A DNA stretch of 64,000 nt. Origin: Chlorobaculum thiosulfatiphilum (GTDB lineage: Bacteria > Bacteroidota > Chlorobiia > Chlorobiales > Chlorobiaceae). This document shows positions 49,432 to 57,732 of this stretch, piece after piece. Where the stretch lies: the NCBI RefSeq assembly GCF_006265165.1, contig NZ_VDCH01000008.1:18380-82379 (forward strand), in the 5' to 3' direction. A program made the translations under genes and the position numbers. Positions within the stretch are counted from its first letter, which is position 1. Each line of letters starts with the position of its first letter. The notes below the pieces were generated by a model that was not told the origin of the DNA, made no database searches, and was given only the letters and a program-made list of their open reading frames with translations.

Positions 49432-50346
49432 ATGCAGGAACCCGAAGCGCCGTGGCGCGATGCGCTCGAAACCTTCCTGAACTACCTGACCCTCGAACGC
49501 AACTTCTCTGGCAACACTCGGGCATCGTACCTGAACGACCTGGGCCGCTATCTCGCCTGGCTCGACGAGAGCGGCGTCAAGCCAAGCGAAGCCGCGCCGG
49601 GCGACATCAGGAAATTCATTCAGGAACTGCACGATATCGGCCTCGAAGCGAGTTCAGTCGCCCGCAACATTTCGGCCATCCGCTCCTTCCACAAGTTCCT
49701 GCTGACCGAGCGGCTCGCGGTGATGAACCCCGCCGAGAACATCCACCAGCCAAAACTTGCCCGCTACCTGCCCGCCGTGCTGACCGTCGAAGAGATGACG
49801 CTGCTGCTCGACGCCCCGCTCAGGCGTCACCCGACCGGTAAATTCATGCTGCGCGACAAGGCGATGCTCGAATTTTTCTACGCCACGGGAGTCCGCGTCA
49901 GCGAACTGATCGGCCTCAGCCGGCTGAATCTGCACATGGATGACGGCTTCGTGCGGGTCTTCGGCAAAGGGTCGAAAGAGCGGCTCGTGCCGATCGGCCA
50001 GACGGCCATTTCGTGGATGAAGCGATACCTCGAGGAGTTGCGCCCCGGCATGACGAGCGCGGCGTCGTACGACACGATCTTCCTGAACTCGCGCGGCGGC
50101 AAGCTCTCGCGCATGGCCGCGTGGAACATCGTGCGGCAGTACGCCGTGATTGCGGGCATCGAAAAGCCGATCAGCCCGCACACCTTCCGCCACTCCTTCG
50201 CCACCCACCTGCTCGAAGGCGGCGCTGACCTGCGCGTCGTACAGGAGATGCTCGGCCACAGCTCCATCATCGCCACCCAAATCTACACCCACATCGACCG
50301 CTCGTTCATAAAAGAGGTGCACAAAACTTTCCACCCGCGGGGGTGA
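49432..50346 (+). CDS. xerD: Tyrosine recombinase XerD-like
   Basis: A 304-residue site-specific recombinase for chromosome dimer resolution. The catalytic set is visible: R155 (GVRVSELIGL), K179 (GKGSKERL), H250 and R253 ([13 protein letters not shown]), H276 (LGHSSII) and Y285 (TQIYTHI). GADLRVVQ is more like XerD than XerC. A second, partial copy of its C-terminus (from residue 249) occurs at 52490-52660. It may be cotranscribed with rsmB. Confidence 0.9.
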   Translation: MQEPEAPWRDALETFLNYLTLERNFSGNTRASYLNDLGRYLAWLDESGVKPSEAAPGDIRKFIQELHDIGLEASSVARNISAIRSFHKFLLTERLAVMNPAENIHQPKLARYLPAVLTVEEMTLLLDAPLRRHPTGKFMLRDKAMLEFFYATGVRVSELIGLSRLNLHMDDGFVRVFGKGSKERLVPIGQTAISWMKRYLEELRPGMTSAASYDTIFLNSRGGKLSRMAAWNIVRQYAVIAGIEKPISPHTFRHSFATHLLEGGADLRVVQEMLGHSSIIATQIYTHIDRSFIKEVHKTFHPRG

Positions 50347-50420
50347 TAAAACATATTGTTCACAATGTGACGTGCAACGAATATCTTACATTCATTGTAT
50401 GTAACAAGCATCAACGTATG

Positions 50421-50517
50421 TATCATTTGTTCAGGTACTTTATAATCAATTTTAACGCTCCAATAACCGAAACCTGTTATGAGAAAAACAGTTATAGTAT
50501 CAATAGCCCTGCTTGCC
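50421..50517. repeat. Direct repeat: promoter and start region of the lectin pair, copy 1
   Basis: From TATCATTTGTT to GCTTGCC this stretch matches 51356-51449 except for one substitution and a 3-base gap. It covers the upstream region, ribosome-binding region and first codons of the two lectin genes. The matching 3' region lies at 51246-51350 and 52176-52279. Confidence 0.85.
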
Positions 50518-51342
50518 TGCCTCAGCTTGAACCATAATGCAGATGCAGAGACGCTGATTAATTTCAACGACTTTTCTTCCGATTCCGGCTATCAACTTAA
50601 GGGTGTCGCACAAAAGGTTGATAACTCGATTCAGCTTTCTACTGAAGGAGACGCAAACAAAAACACAGTAGGAGCGATCTGGTTCGACACACCAGTTAAT
50701 GTTACAAACTTCAATGTTGCTTTTTCTTATACCTTTTCTGGTGGGCAATTTACTGGTGCTGATGGCATGGTCTTTGTTATTCAAGATCCAAACAGTCCAA
50801 AATATTTGGGCGGAACTGGTGGTGCAATAGGGTATGGTGGTACCATAATCAAAGGTGTAGAGCAACCAGGTATCACAAACAGCATAGGGCTTGAATATGA
50901 TAGCTGGACGAACACTGACAGGAGTGATATCAGCTCCAATCATGTAGGCATTGATGTCAATGGTTCTACTACAAGTCTTGTTCAGAGTACTGTTTCTACT
51001 ACTTTTAACGGGACAGGTACCTGGTATTCGTGGATAGATTACGATGGCGCAACGTTATCCGTATATGTCAGTCAGTCAAACACAAAGCCAGGAAGCCCAA
51101 CGCTTACCTACGGATCCAGTGCATCTCCCTTTTTGATAAAGGATTATACCGATTCATCGACTGGCCTGGTTGGTTTTACCGCTTCAACTGGTAGTGTTAC
51201 GCAAACGACCAGACTGAACTCATTTTCTTATGATGCAAACCCAGTACCCGAACCCTCGACCCTGGCGCTTTTAGGCACAGGCGCGGTATTCGCCGGAATT
51301 GCCTCACGGAGAAAAGCACGAAAAACCAGCCTTGCCGGGTAA
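50479..51342 (+). CDS. PEP-CTERM L-type lectin-like protein, copy 1
   Basis: A 287-residue exported protein. Signal peptide residues about 1-24 (MRKTVIVSIALLACLSLNHN), a legume/L-type lectin-like domain from about 28 to 245 (GADGMVFVIQDPNSPKYLGG, SIGLEYDSWTNTDRSD, NHVGIDVNGSTTSL), and a C-terminal PEP-CTERM anchor (PVPEPSTLALLGTGAVFAGI, then RRKAR). Such tails are processed by an exosortase. It may bind sugars on or near the surface. The copy at 51411 is a recent-looking duplicate. An exosortase gene is not in the window. Confidence 0.85.
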   Translation: MRKTVIVSIALLACLSLNHNADAETLINFNDFSSDSGYQLKGVAQKVDNSIQLSTEGDANKNTVGAIWFDTPVNVTNFNVAFSYTFSGGQFTGADGMVFVIQDPNSPKYLGGTGGAIGYGGTIIKGVEQPGITNSIGLEYDSWTNTDRSDISSNHVGIDVNGSTTSLVQSTVSTTFNGTGTWYSWIDYDGATLSVYVSQSNTKPGSPTLTYGSSASPFLIKDYTDSSTGLVGFTASTGSVTQTTRLNSFSYDANPVPEPSTLALLGTGAVFAGIASRRKARKTSLAG

Positions 51343-51355
51343 GCGGCAGGTTCAG

Positions 51356-51449
51356 TATCATTTGTTCCGGTACTTTATAATTTTTAACGCTCCAATAACC
51401 GAAACCTGTTATGAGAAAAACAGTTATAGTATCAATAGCCCTGCTTGCC
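51356..51449. repeat. Direct repeat: promoter and start region of the lectin pair, copy 2
   Basis: Second copy of the 50421-50517 repeat, with one substitution and a 3-base deletion. It makes the second lectin gene likely to be transcribed independently with the same signals. Confidence 0.85.
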
Positions 51450-52271
51450 AGTCTTGGCCTTCACGGTAACGCAGAAGCCATTACCGAAATTAGTTACAAC
51501 GATTTTTCATCCTCATCAGACTATACGCTCCTTGGCTCGGCGCAAAAAGTCGGTAGTACTCTTCAGCTTGTTCCAAACACGGCAAATGTAGTTGGCGGCG
51601 TCTTTTTCTCCACGCCGGTCGATGCTTCCAGCTTCAGCGCCAGCTTTTCCTTTACCTTCTCCAATCCGGGTGGCGGAGATGGCATGGTGTTCGTGATAAA
51701 AAATCCGGAGAGCAGTGGTTCCTATAAAAAAACTGGGCTCGGTTATACTGGAGAAGCGATAGCCTATGGTGACCGTTACGGAGTACCGGGAATCAGAAAC
51801 AGCGTGGGCGTAGAGTTTGACAGCCATAAAAACAACACCGCCGACGTCACCAACGATATCAACGACAATCATATCGGCATCGATACCAACGCTTCCATGC
51901 TAAGCCTTGCACAAGTACCAGTTACGCTTGACTTTAACAGCGCCAATCCCTGGTATGCGTGGGTTGATTATGACGGCACGACCCTCTCGGTCAGCGTCAA
52001 TCAGACCGGAACACAGCCGGATAAACCGATGCTCTCTTATGGAACCAGTGAAAATCCTTTTGTGATAAGTGATTACACCGGTTCATCGACCGCGCTGGTT
52101 GGCTTTACCGCTTCAACAGGCGGCGCTTATCAAACGACTACGTTGAACTCATTTTCTTTTGATAGCACCCCAGTTCCCGAACCCTCGACGCTGGCGCTTT
52201 TAGGCACAGGCGCTGTTTTTGCAGGAATTGCCTCACGGAGAAAAGCACGAAAAACCAGCCTTGCCGGGTAA
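51411..52271 (+). CDS. PEP-CTERM L-type lectin-like protein, copy 2
   Basis: A 286-residue paralogue of the 50479 gene with the same signal peptide start, the lectin-like core (GGDGMVFVIKNPESSGSYKK, NSVGVEFDSHKNNTADVTND, NHIGIDTNASMLSLA) and an almost identical PEP-CTERM tail. The cores have diverged while the two ends remain nearly identical, which may reflect gene conversion or selection. The tail implies exosortase-dependent sorting. Confidence 0.85.
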   Translation: MRKTVIVSIALLASLGLHGNAEAITEISYNDFSSSSDYTLLGSAQKVGSTLQLVPNTANVVGGVFFSTPVDASSFSASFSFTFSNPGGGDGMVFVIKNPESSGSYKKTGLGYTGEAIAYGDRYGVPGIRNSVGVEFDSHKNNTADVTNDINDNHIGIDTNASMLSLAQVPVTLDFNSANPWYAWVDYDGTTLSVSVNQTGTQPDKPMLSYGTSENPFVISDYTGSSTALVGFTASTGGAYQTTTLNSFSFDSTPVPEPSTLALLGTGAVFAGIASRRKARKTSLAG

Positions 52272-52338
52272 GCGGCAGGTGGACGGAATGGACTGAGTGG
52301 ACGACGTGGACGAAGTAGAGGGTAATGGACGAAGCGTG
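52272..52338. repeat. GTGGAC dispersed repeat after the second lectin gene
   Basis: A run of GTGGACGGAATGGACTGAG, TGGACGACGTGGACG and TAATGGACG units, as at 45404 and 55613. It lies between the second lectin and the rtcB fragment. Confidence 0.5.
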
Positions 52339-52493
52339 ACTTCGCCAATATCCTTGTAGGCGGCGGGAGCCTCCTCGGCGAGGCTCTGCATCGAACCTGC
52401 CTGCACCGAGACGCCCATCGCTTCGAGTTCCCGTCTGAGCTGATTGCCCTGCACCTCGCGCCTGACCTTCGTGCACGACATGCGCCGCCCCGC
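52339..52493 (-). pseudogene. rtcB C-terminal gene fragment
   Basis: This stretch is a diverged copy of 53592-53746 inside intact rtcB. It encodes RRELEAMGVSVQAGSMQSLA and EEAPAAYKDIGEV on the minus strand, with several substitutions. It breaks off at CCGCCCCGC, where xerD sequence begins. It lacks both the start and the end of the gene. It looks like one end of an old tandem duplication. Confidence 0.8.
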
Positions 52494-52660
52494 ACACCTT
52501 CCGCCACTCCTTCGCCACTCACCTGCTCGAAGGCGGGGCCGACCTGCGCGTCGTGCAGAAGATGCTCGGCCACAGCTCAATCATCGCCACCCAAATCTAC
52601 ACCCACATCGACCGCTCCTTCATCAAAGAGGTACACAAGACCTTTCACCCGCGGGGATGA
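52490..52660 (+). pseudogene. xerD C-terminal gene fragment
   Basis: A 56-codon diverged copy of the end of xerD, beginning at the equivalent of residue 249. It reads [40 protein letters not shown] and ends HKTFHPRG with TGA at 52658-52660. The frame is intact but the N-terminal three quarters are missing. The join to the rtcB fragment shares CCCGC with both parents. Confidence 0.85.
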
Positions 52661-52753
52661 TTCGCACAGCAGGGACATCGAGATACACCCCGCCGGTATC
52701 CGCGTGGAGGAACCGACGCCAGGCTTCACTCGGATGCAAATACGCTCCGACCG

Positions 52754-52796
52754 AAAAAAAAACAAGGATGACCGCCTGAACGGCAGCCATCCTTGT
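52754..52796 (-). terminator. Intrinsic terminator of the COG4315 gene
   Basis: ACAAGGATG (52762-52770) and CATCCTTGT (52788-52796) form a 9-bp stem. On the minus strand it is followed by a run of T residues (52754-52761). Confidence 0.75.
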
Positions 52797-52834
52797 CTGA
52801 ACGTGCACCGGTCGTTCCGGTCAGCAGACGAACG

Positions 52835-53302
52835 TCATTTGTTCGTACCTTTTGGCTCGCTCCAACCGGTATGCTCGACGTCAATCACCTTGAAGCGTCC
52901 GGGGTCCATCACAAACCAGACATTATTTAAATTCTGACCCTTGGTATCCCCTGGTTTCTGGTCCATCGTGTAATAGTATAGCGGATAACCCCTGAACGTG
53001 TTCTGCTTCTTTCCGTCACTCCGGATTATCGTGCCAAAATCATTGGAATTGATCAGAGGAGAAGAAGATAGAATCGCCTCTTTGTAAAAAGGCGGCCACT
53101 GTATGAGGCACTGACCTTTGCACCGGCTTCCACCGGGGGCATCGAGTTTCGACCAGTACAGCGTCATCCCGTTGGCATCGACAAGATAATCTCCTACACC
53201 ATCCTTGTGCGAAACGAGCACGTCCGGAGCAGTTGCAAGAACTGTTATTGCGTTGAAAAGCATCAGGCATGCAACAACCCAAAAAAGCGACATCTTTCTC
53301 AT
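52835..53302 (-). CDS. COG4315-type secreted protein with Yx(FWY)xxD motifs
   Basis: A 155-residue exported protein. The signal peptide is MRKMSLFWVVACLMLFNAIT followed by VLATA. Two repeats of the COG4315 type follow: GMTLYWSKLDAPGGSRCKGQ with the conserved C-x3-C pair and WPP, then PLYYYTMDQKPGDTKGQNLN with the YxYxxD pattern. Family function is unknown; members are periplasmic or surface proteins, sometimes with roles in redox or metal stress. AAGGAG precedes the ATG at 53302. It sits between the duplication scar and rtcB. Confidence 0.8.
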   Translation of the reverse strand: MRKMSLFWVVACLMLFNAITVLATAPDVLVSHKDGVGDYLVDANGMTLYWSKLDAPGGSRCKGQCLIQWPPFYKEAILSSSPLINSNDFGTIIRSDGKKQNTFRGYPLYYYTMDQKPGDTKGQNLNNVWFVMDPGRFKVIDVEHTGWSEPKGTNK

Positions 53303-53515
53303 GATGGTTCTCCTTTCTGCTTAAGTTGTTAATTTCCTATCACTTTGTTCTGTATTACTGATCAACTGACCTTATCGTGACCCAAATGCCATGGAGCGAG
53401 TGGAGTAAACACACTGACAGTAAGGATCCAATGTCAGCCAGAGTACTACGATAAAATAATTGTACTTATCAAAATAAAGTTCCTTAAAAAGAAAAGCCTA
53501 AAAAGCGAGACGGCC
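53303..53515. other. Intergenic region between the COG4315 gene and rtcB
   Basis: AT-rich, about 210 bases. Probably holds the promoter for the minus-strand COG4315 gene and the 3' end signals of rtcB. No gene or repeat was recognised. Confidence 0.4.
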
Positions 53516-54913
53516 TCACCCCTTCATCACCCCCACCGGCACCAGCCTTGCGACTTTTCTTGCGATGCCTGCCGAGACCACCGCGCCGACCACTTCGCCA
53601 ATATCCTTGTAGGCGGCGGGAGCCTCCTCGGCGAGGCTCTGCATCGAACCGGCCTGCACCGAGACGCCCATCGCTTCGAGTTCCCGTCTGAGCTGACTGC
53701 CCTGCACCATCTGCTTGGCCTTCGTGCGCGACATGCGCCGCCCCGCGCCGTGGCACGACGAGCCGAAGCTTTCGCGCATCGAAGCCGCCTGCCCTTCCAG
53801 CACGAACGAGGCGGTACCCATGCTGCCGGGGATGATCACCGGCTGGCCGACAAACGCGCGGGTCGCTCCCTTGCGGTGCACGAGGAGCTGGCGGCGCTGG
53901 CCGTCGATTTCGTGCGTTTCGACCTTGGCGATGTTGTGCGCCACGTCATAAACCACACGCAAGGGATCACCGGCCATCACGCTCTTCCACGCCTGGCGAA
54001 TCTCCCAGGTGATGAGCTGGCGATTGGCCCACGCGAAGTTCGCGCCCGCCGACATGGCGCTGAAATACTCCTGCCCTTCTGGCGAGCGGAAGGGCGCGCA
54101 GCACAGCTCGCGGTCGGGCACAATGATGCCGTAAGCAGGCATCGCGCGGTTCATGATGCGGATGGAGTCGGTGGCGATCTGGTGGCCGAGGCCACGCGAG
54201 CCGGTGTGGAGCTGGATGACGATCTGCCCCTCGAACAACCCCATGCGCCCGGCGGCGTCGCGGTCGTAAATGGCGTCGATCCGGTCGATCTCCACGAAGT
54301 GGTTGCCCGCGCCGAGCGTACCGAGCTGGTCGTGGCCGCGCTGCTTTGCCTGCTGCGAAACCTTCGACGGATCGGCCACGTCGAGCACACCGCCGGATTC
54401 GATATGGCCGAGGTCTTCCGGCTCTCCGTAGCCCAGCTCCACCATGCGAGGCGCTCCGCCACGAAGTACGCTGTCGATCTGAGCGGAGGAAAAGGTGATA
54501 CGGTTTCCATGCCCGACGCCAGACGGCGCCTGCCGGTAAATCTCCTTTGCCAGATCGGGAATCTTTTCGCGGACGCTCTCGAAAGTCTCGTTCGTCGCCA
54601 AGAGGCGGACGCCGCAGTTGATGTCGTAGCCGATGCCGCCGGGAGAGATGACGCCCAGGTCGAGGTCGAACGCGGCCACGCCGCCAATCGGAAAGCCATA
54701 CCCCTCGTGAATATCCGGCATGGCCAGCGCGAACCCCACGATGCCGGGAAGCGCGGCGACGTTGACGAGCTGCTCCAGCGAGCGATCGGCAAGAATCTGG
54801 TCGAGCATCGCCTCGGAGGCGTAAAACCGCGCCGGAACCCGCATGTCGCTGCGGTACGAGCGCGGAATCTCCCAAAGCCAGCCGGAAATTTGCCTGATCG
54901 ACGACCTCTCCAT
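53516..54913 (-). CDS. rtcB: RNA-splicing ligase RtcB
   Basis: A 465-residue GTP-dependent RNA ligase that joins 2',3'-cyclic phosphate or 3'-phosphate ends to 5'-OH ends. Metal and guanylate residues lie in segments GGIGYDINCGVRLL, LGAGNHFVEID, HTGSRGLGHQIA and SCHGAGRRMSR, where the histidine is the guanylylation site. GSMGTASFVL is conserved. GGAGG precedes the ATG at 54913. Archease and ThpR, which act with RtcB-type repair, lie at 61.5-62.4 kb. A fragment of this gene is duplicated at 52339-52493. Confidence 0.93.
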   Translation of the reverse strand: MERSSIRQISGWLWEIPRSYRSDMRVPARFYASEAMLDQILADRSLEQLVNVAALPGIVGFALAMPDIHEGYGFPIGGVAAFDLDLGVISPGGIGYDINCGVRLLATNETFESVREKIPDLAKEIYRQAPSGVGHGNRITFSSAQIDSVLRGGAPRMVELGYGEPEDLGHIESGGVLDVADPSKVSQQAKQRGHDQLGTLGAGNHFVEIDRIDAIYDRDAAGRMGLFEGQIVIQLHTGSRGLGHQIATDSIRIMNRAMPAYGIIVPDRELCCAPFRSPEGQEYFSAMSAGANFAWANRQLITWEIRQAWKSVMAGDPLRVVYDVAHNIAKVETHEIDGQRRQLLVHRKGATRAFVGQPVIIPGSMGTASFVLEGQAASMRESFGSSCHGAGRRMSRTKAKQMVQGSQLRRELEAMGVSVQAGSMQSLAEEAPAAYKDIGEVVGAVVSAGIARKVARLVPVGVMKG

Positions 54914-55024
54914 TTCGCCTCCATTGGTTTCATTCACGCCGCTTCCCCTGGAAAAACCGAGAACCAATAGCCCCCCGTAAGCGTTCCTGCCTGGCATTCC
55001 AACCACCATAAACCCGTCGTCATC

Positions 55025-55603
55025 ATGAAGCTGTCGCGATCCATCCGAAACACGCTGGCGCTGCTTTTCACCACGGCGCTGCTCATGCCCGCAACGCTCG
55101 GAGCCGCTGAGAAAGGAGAAGCCATGACCTTTGCACTCGCCTCGCCCGCATTCCGCCACATGGGCGCGATTCCGGCGCTCTACACCTGCGAGGGCAAAAA
55201 CATCTCGCCGCCGCTCGCCTGGAAAAACCTGCCGAAAGGCACGAAAAGCCTCGTGCTCATCGTCGATGATCCCGACGCACCCGACCCGGCGGCTCCGAAA
55301 TTCACCTGGATTCACTGGGTGCTCTGCAACATTCCTCCGGAAACAACAGGCCTCGCCGAAGAAGCCGGGAATCGCCCCGCCGAAGCCGGAATGCTCGAAG
55401 GACTCAGCAGTTGGAACCGGGGCGGCTACGGCGGCCCATGCCCCCCAATCGGCACACACCGCTACTTCTTCAAACTCTACGCGCTCGACACCGTGCTCGA
55501 CGACCTGCTCTCGCCACTGAAAGCCGAGGTGGAAGCCGCCATGCAAGCCCACATCCTCGGCCAAGCCGTGCTGATTGGCACGTACAAAAAGAGGGGCAAG
55601 TGA
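55025..55603 (+). CDS. PEBP/YbhB-YbcL family protein with signal peptide
   Basis: A 192-residue exported protein of the Raf-kinase-inhibitor-like (YbhB/YbcL) family. The signal peptide is about residues 1-28 (LALLFTTALLMPATLGAA). Family motifs are ALYTCEGKNISPPLAW, VDDPDAPDPAAPKFTWIHWV and GGYGGPCPPIGTHRYFFKLYA, with the ligand pocket residues D-P-D-A-P and G-P-x-P-P. Function in bacteria is unclear. The ATG at 55025 includes the signal peptide. Confidence 0.9.
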   Translation: MKLSRSIRNTLALLFTTALLMPATLGAAEKGEAMTFALASPAFRHMGAIPALYTCEGKNISPPLAWKNLPKGTKSLVLIVDDPDAPDPAAPKFTWIHWVLCNIPPETTGLAEEAGNRPAEAGMLEGLSSWNRGGYGGPCPPIGTHRYFFKLYALDTVLDDLLSPLKAEVEAAMQAHILGQAVLIGTYKKRGK

Positions 55604-55633
55604 CGGTGGAAGTTGTGGACTTGGTGGACGAAA

Positions 55634-55673
55634 AATTGAAAAAGAAGAGCGCAAGTACTCTTCTTTTTCAATT
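55634..55673. terminator. Perfect 16-bp hairpin between convergent genes
   Basis: AATTGAAAAAGAAGAG and its exact complement CTCTTCTTTTTCAATT flank the 8-base loop CGCAAGTA. It lies between two convergent genes and can work on both strands. It is followed by ATTCATAATT words shared with 4660-4700. Confidence 0.65.
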
Positions 55674-55688
55674 CATAATTCATAATTC

Positions 55689-56144
55689 TCAACTCTTCTT
55701 CCTGTGCCCTTCCAGCTCGATGCGCAACGCGGAGAGAGTAAGATTGACGTCGAGGAGGAAAAAAACGAGCGCGGCGATCAGGCAGAGCATACTGATAATG
55801 AAAATCGATTCAATAAGCAGCGGCAAATCAACATGCAGAAGGCTTGTCATAAACAGCAAAATGATGAGCGTTGCGGCGCCAAGACAGGTCAGCGAAGCAA
55901 GAAGAATTGCGTTCCTGGCATAGTGGGCTCGCCTCCAGAGCACCACGATTTCCCTGTCGATTTTCGATCTTGCCGCTTCGGAAAGCTCTTCATATTCATC
56001 GAGCAACTCCCTGGCGCGGTCGATCGTGCGGCCCAGTCGGTTGGTCATGGTGAGAAGAAGCAGACCAATGCCTGATATGAGAATTACCGGCCCGATGGCC
56101 GTCTGGAGTACAGGAATGAGTTCACCGATAGTATTGATTATCAT
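55689..56144 (-). CDS. DUF2721 membrane protein
   Basis: A 151-residue membrane protein. Helix 1 (AIGPVILISGIGLLLLTMTN) is followed by the signature RLGRTIDRARELLDEYE, then a cytoplasmic helix and two further helices (ILLASLTCLGAATLIILLF, IFIISMLCLIAALVFFLLDV). This matches DUF2721. Function is unknown. It lies close to the beta-CASP gene, on the same strand, with a 17-base gap. Confidence 0.8.
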   Translation of the reverse strand: MIINTIGELIPVLQTAIGPVILISGIGLLLLTMTNRLGRTIDRARELLDEYEELSEAARSKIDREIVVLWRRAHYARNAILLASLTCLGAATLIILLFMTSLLHVDLPLLIESIFIISMLCLIAALVFFLLDVNLTLSALRIELEGHRKKS

Positions 56145-56161
56145 ACGTGTTTCGATTGATT

Positions 56162-57574
56162 TCAGGATTCACTTTCAGCCCGGCGCAATTCGTTCGATAC
56201 GAGATCGAGCCGGTCGCCGGGTTCAGGAACAAGCGCATCGACGGCGAGTTCATCGCGAAGAAATCCTCTGAAAGACTCCTTCGCACCCTCTTCGCCATGC
56301 ACGATCATCACCTTCGGCGAGCCGTTCCGGCTCTTCAGCCAGCGCACGAGGTCGCTACGGTCACCGTGCGCCGACAGGCCGCCGACCGTGTGGCGTTGCG
56401 CCCGCACCCGGTAGCTCCGCCCGTGCAGCGAGACCTCCTCGCGCCCCTCGACCAGCGCCCTGCCAAGCGTACCTTTGGCCTGGAATCCGGTGATGAGGAG
56501 GTGGCATTCGGGCCGCTCGATGTTGCGCTTCAGGTGGTGCACGATGCGCCCGCCATTGCACATGCCGCTTCCGGCGATGATGATCGCGCCCTCGTGGAGT
56601 TCGTTGATCTTCATCGACTCCTCCACCCTGCGGGTCAGGTGCAGGTTGCCGACGGGCGGCATTTTGCGCATCTGGCGGCGGAAAAGGCGGGCCTCGTCGT
56701 CCCATAACTCCTCGTGATGCCAGTAGATACGGCTCGCCTCAATGGCCATCGGGCTATCGAGGAACACCTGCCATTTCTCCAGCGCCCACTCATGGTAGTG
56801 CTCGCCGAAGAGGTAGAGCAACTCCTGGCTGCGGCCAATCGAGAAGGCGGGAATCAGGATGTTGCCGCGGTCGCGCCGCGAGGTTTCGATGATCTCGCCG
56901 ATCTCCTTGACGGTGCTGTCGAAATCGCGGTGCCGCCGGTCGCCGTAGGTGCTCTCGACGAGCACCACGTCCGCGTGGCCGATGGCGTCGGGATCGTTCA
57001 GAATCGGCGAATCGTACTGCCCGAGGTCGCCGCTGAACACGAGCGTCCGCGTGGTCTCGCCCTCCGTGATTTCGAGCTTGACGAACGCCGAGGCGAGGAT
57101 GTGGCCCGCGTCGTGAAGCGACGCCACGATGCCCGGCAAAATCTCGCGCCGCTCGCCATAGCGCAGCCCCGTCATGCTGCGGACGCACCGCTGCGCCTCC
57201 TCGACCGTGTAGAGCGGCTCGGCATCCCGCTGACCGTGCTTTTGCATGAAGCGGGCATCGTTCTCGGAAAGCATCGCCGAGTCCCGAAGCAGAATCTCGC
57301 ACAGCTCGATGGTTCCGTGGTGGGTGAAAATCGGCCCACGAAAGCCGCGATTCACGAGCAGAGGCAGGCGGCCCGAATGGTCGATATGGCCATGACTGAG
57401 CACCACGGCGTCGATTTCGGACGGCTCGAACGGAAACGGCTCGCGGTTCAGCGCCTCGACCTCGCGGCTCCCCTGCACCAGCCCGCAATCGATCAGCACC
57501 GTGTAACCGCCAGCCCTGAGAATATGGCAGGAACCCGTCACCCGCCGCGTCGCCCCGTAGAATTCGATCTCCAT
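56162..57574 (-). CDS. Beta-CASP metallo-beta-lactamase RNA nuclease-like protein
   Basis: A 470-residue protein of the MBL-fold, CPSF-like class. The zinc motif HxHxDH lies in LSHGHIDHSGRLPLL at about residues 60-72, and DAGHILASAF, FSGDLGQYDSPIL and VLVESTYGDR follow. The beta-CASP part has AGSGMCNGGRIVHHL, and a final histidine motif lies in GLSAHGDRSDLV. Relatives act in RNA 3'-end processing or mRNA decay. The ATG at 57572-57574 gives the standard start MEIEFYGATRRVTGSCH. Confidence 0.9.
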   Translation of the reverse strand: MEIEFYGATRRVTGSCHILRAGGYTVLIDCGLVQGSREVEALNREPFPFEPSEIDAVVLSHGHIDHSGRLPLLVNRGFRGPIFTHHGTIELCEILLRDSAMLSENDARFMQKHGQRDAEPLYTVEEAQRCVRSMTGLRYGERREILPGIVASLHDAGHILASAFVKLEITEGETTRTLVFSGDLGQYDSPILNDPDAIGHADVVLVESTYGDRRHRDFDSTVKEIGEIIETSRRDRGNILIPAFSIGRSQELLYLFGEHYHEWALEKWQVFLDSPMAIEASRIYWHHEELWDDEARLFRRQMRKMPPVGNLHLTRRVEESMKINELHEGAIIIAGSGMCNGGRIVHHLKRNIERPECHLLITGFQAKGTLGRALVEGREEVSLHGRSYRVRAQRHTVGGLSAHGDRSDLVRWLKSRNGSPKVMIVHGEEGAKESFRGFLRDELAVDALVPEPGDRLDLVSNELRRAESES

Positions 57575-57671
57575 AATAGCCCCCGTGTTTGCATGAACCG
57601 GATCACCGGCAGACTGGATGAGCCAAGCATCTATACTTAAAATGTATGCGCTGTGGGGTGAAAACCAAAAA

Positions 57672-57709
57672 AAAGCCTGACGCAACGGTGTTCATCGCGT
57701 CAGGCTTTT
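57672..57709 (-). terminator. Intrinsic terminator of the DEAD-box gene
   Basis: AAAGCCTGACGC (57672-57683) and GCGTCAGGCTTT (57697-57708) pair perfectly. On the minus strand a T run follows (57665-57673). Confidence 0.85.
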
Positions 57710-57732
57710 CAATCGTGAGATGGGGCAATCGC

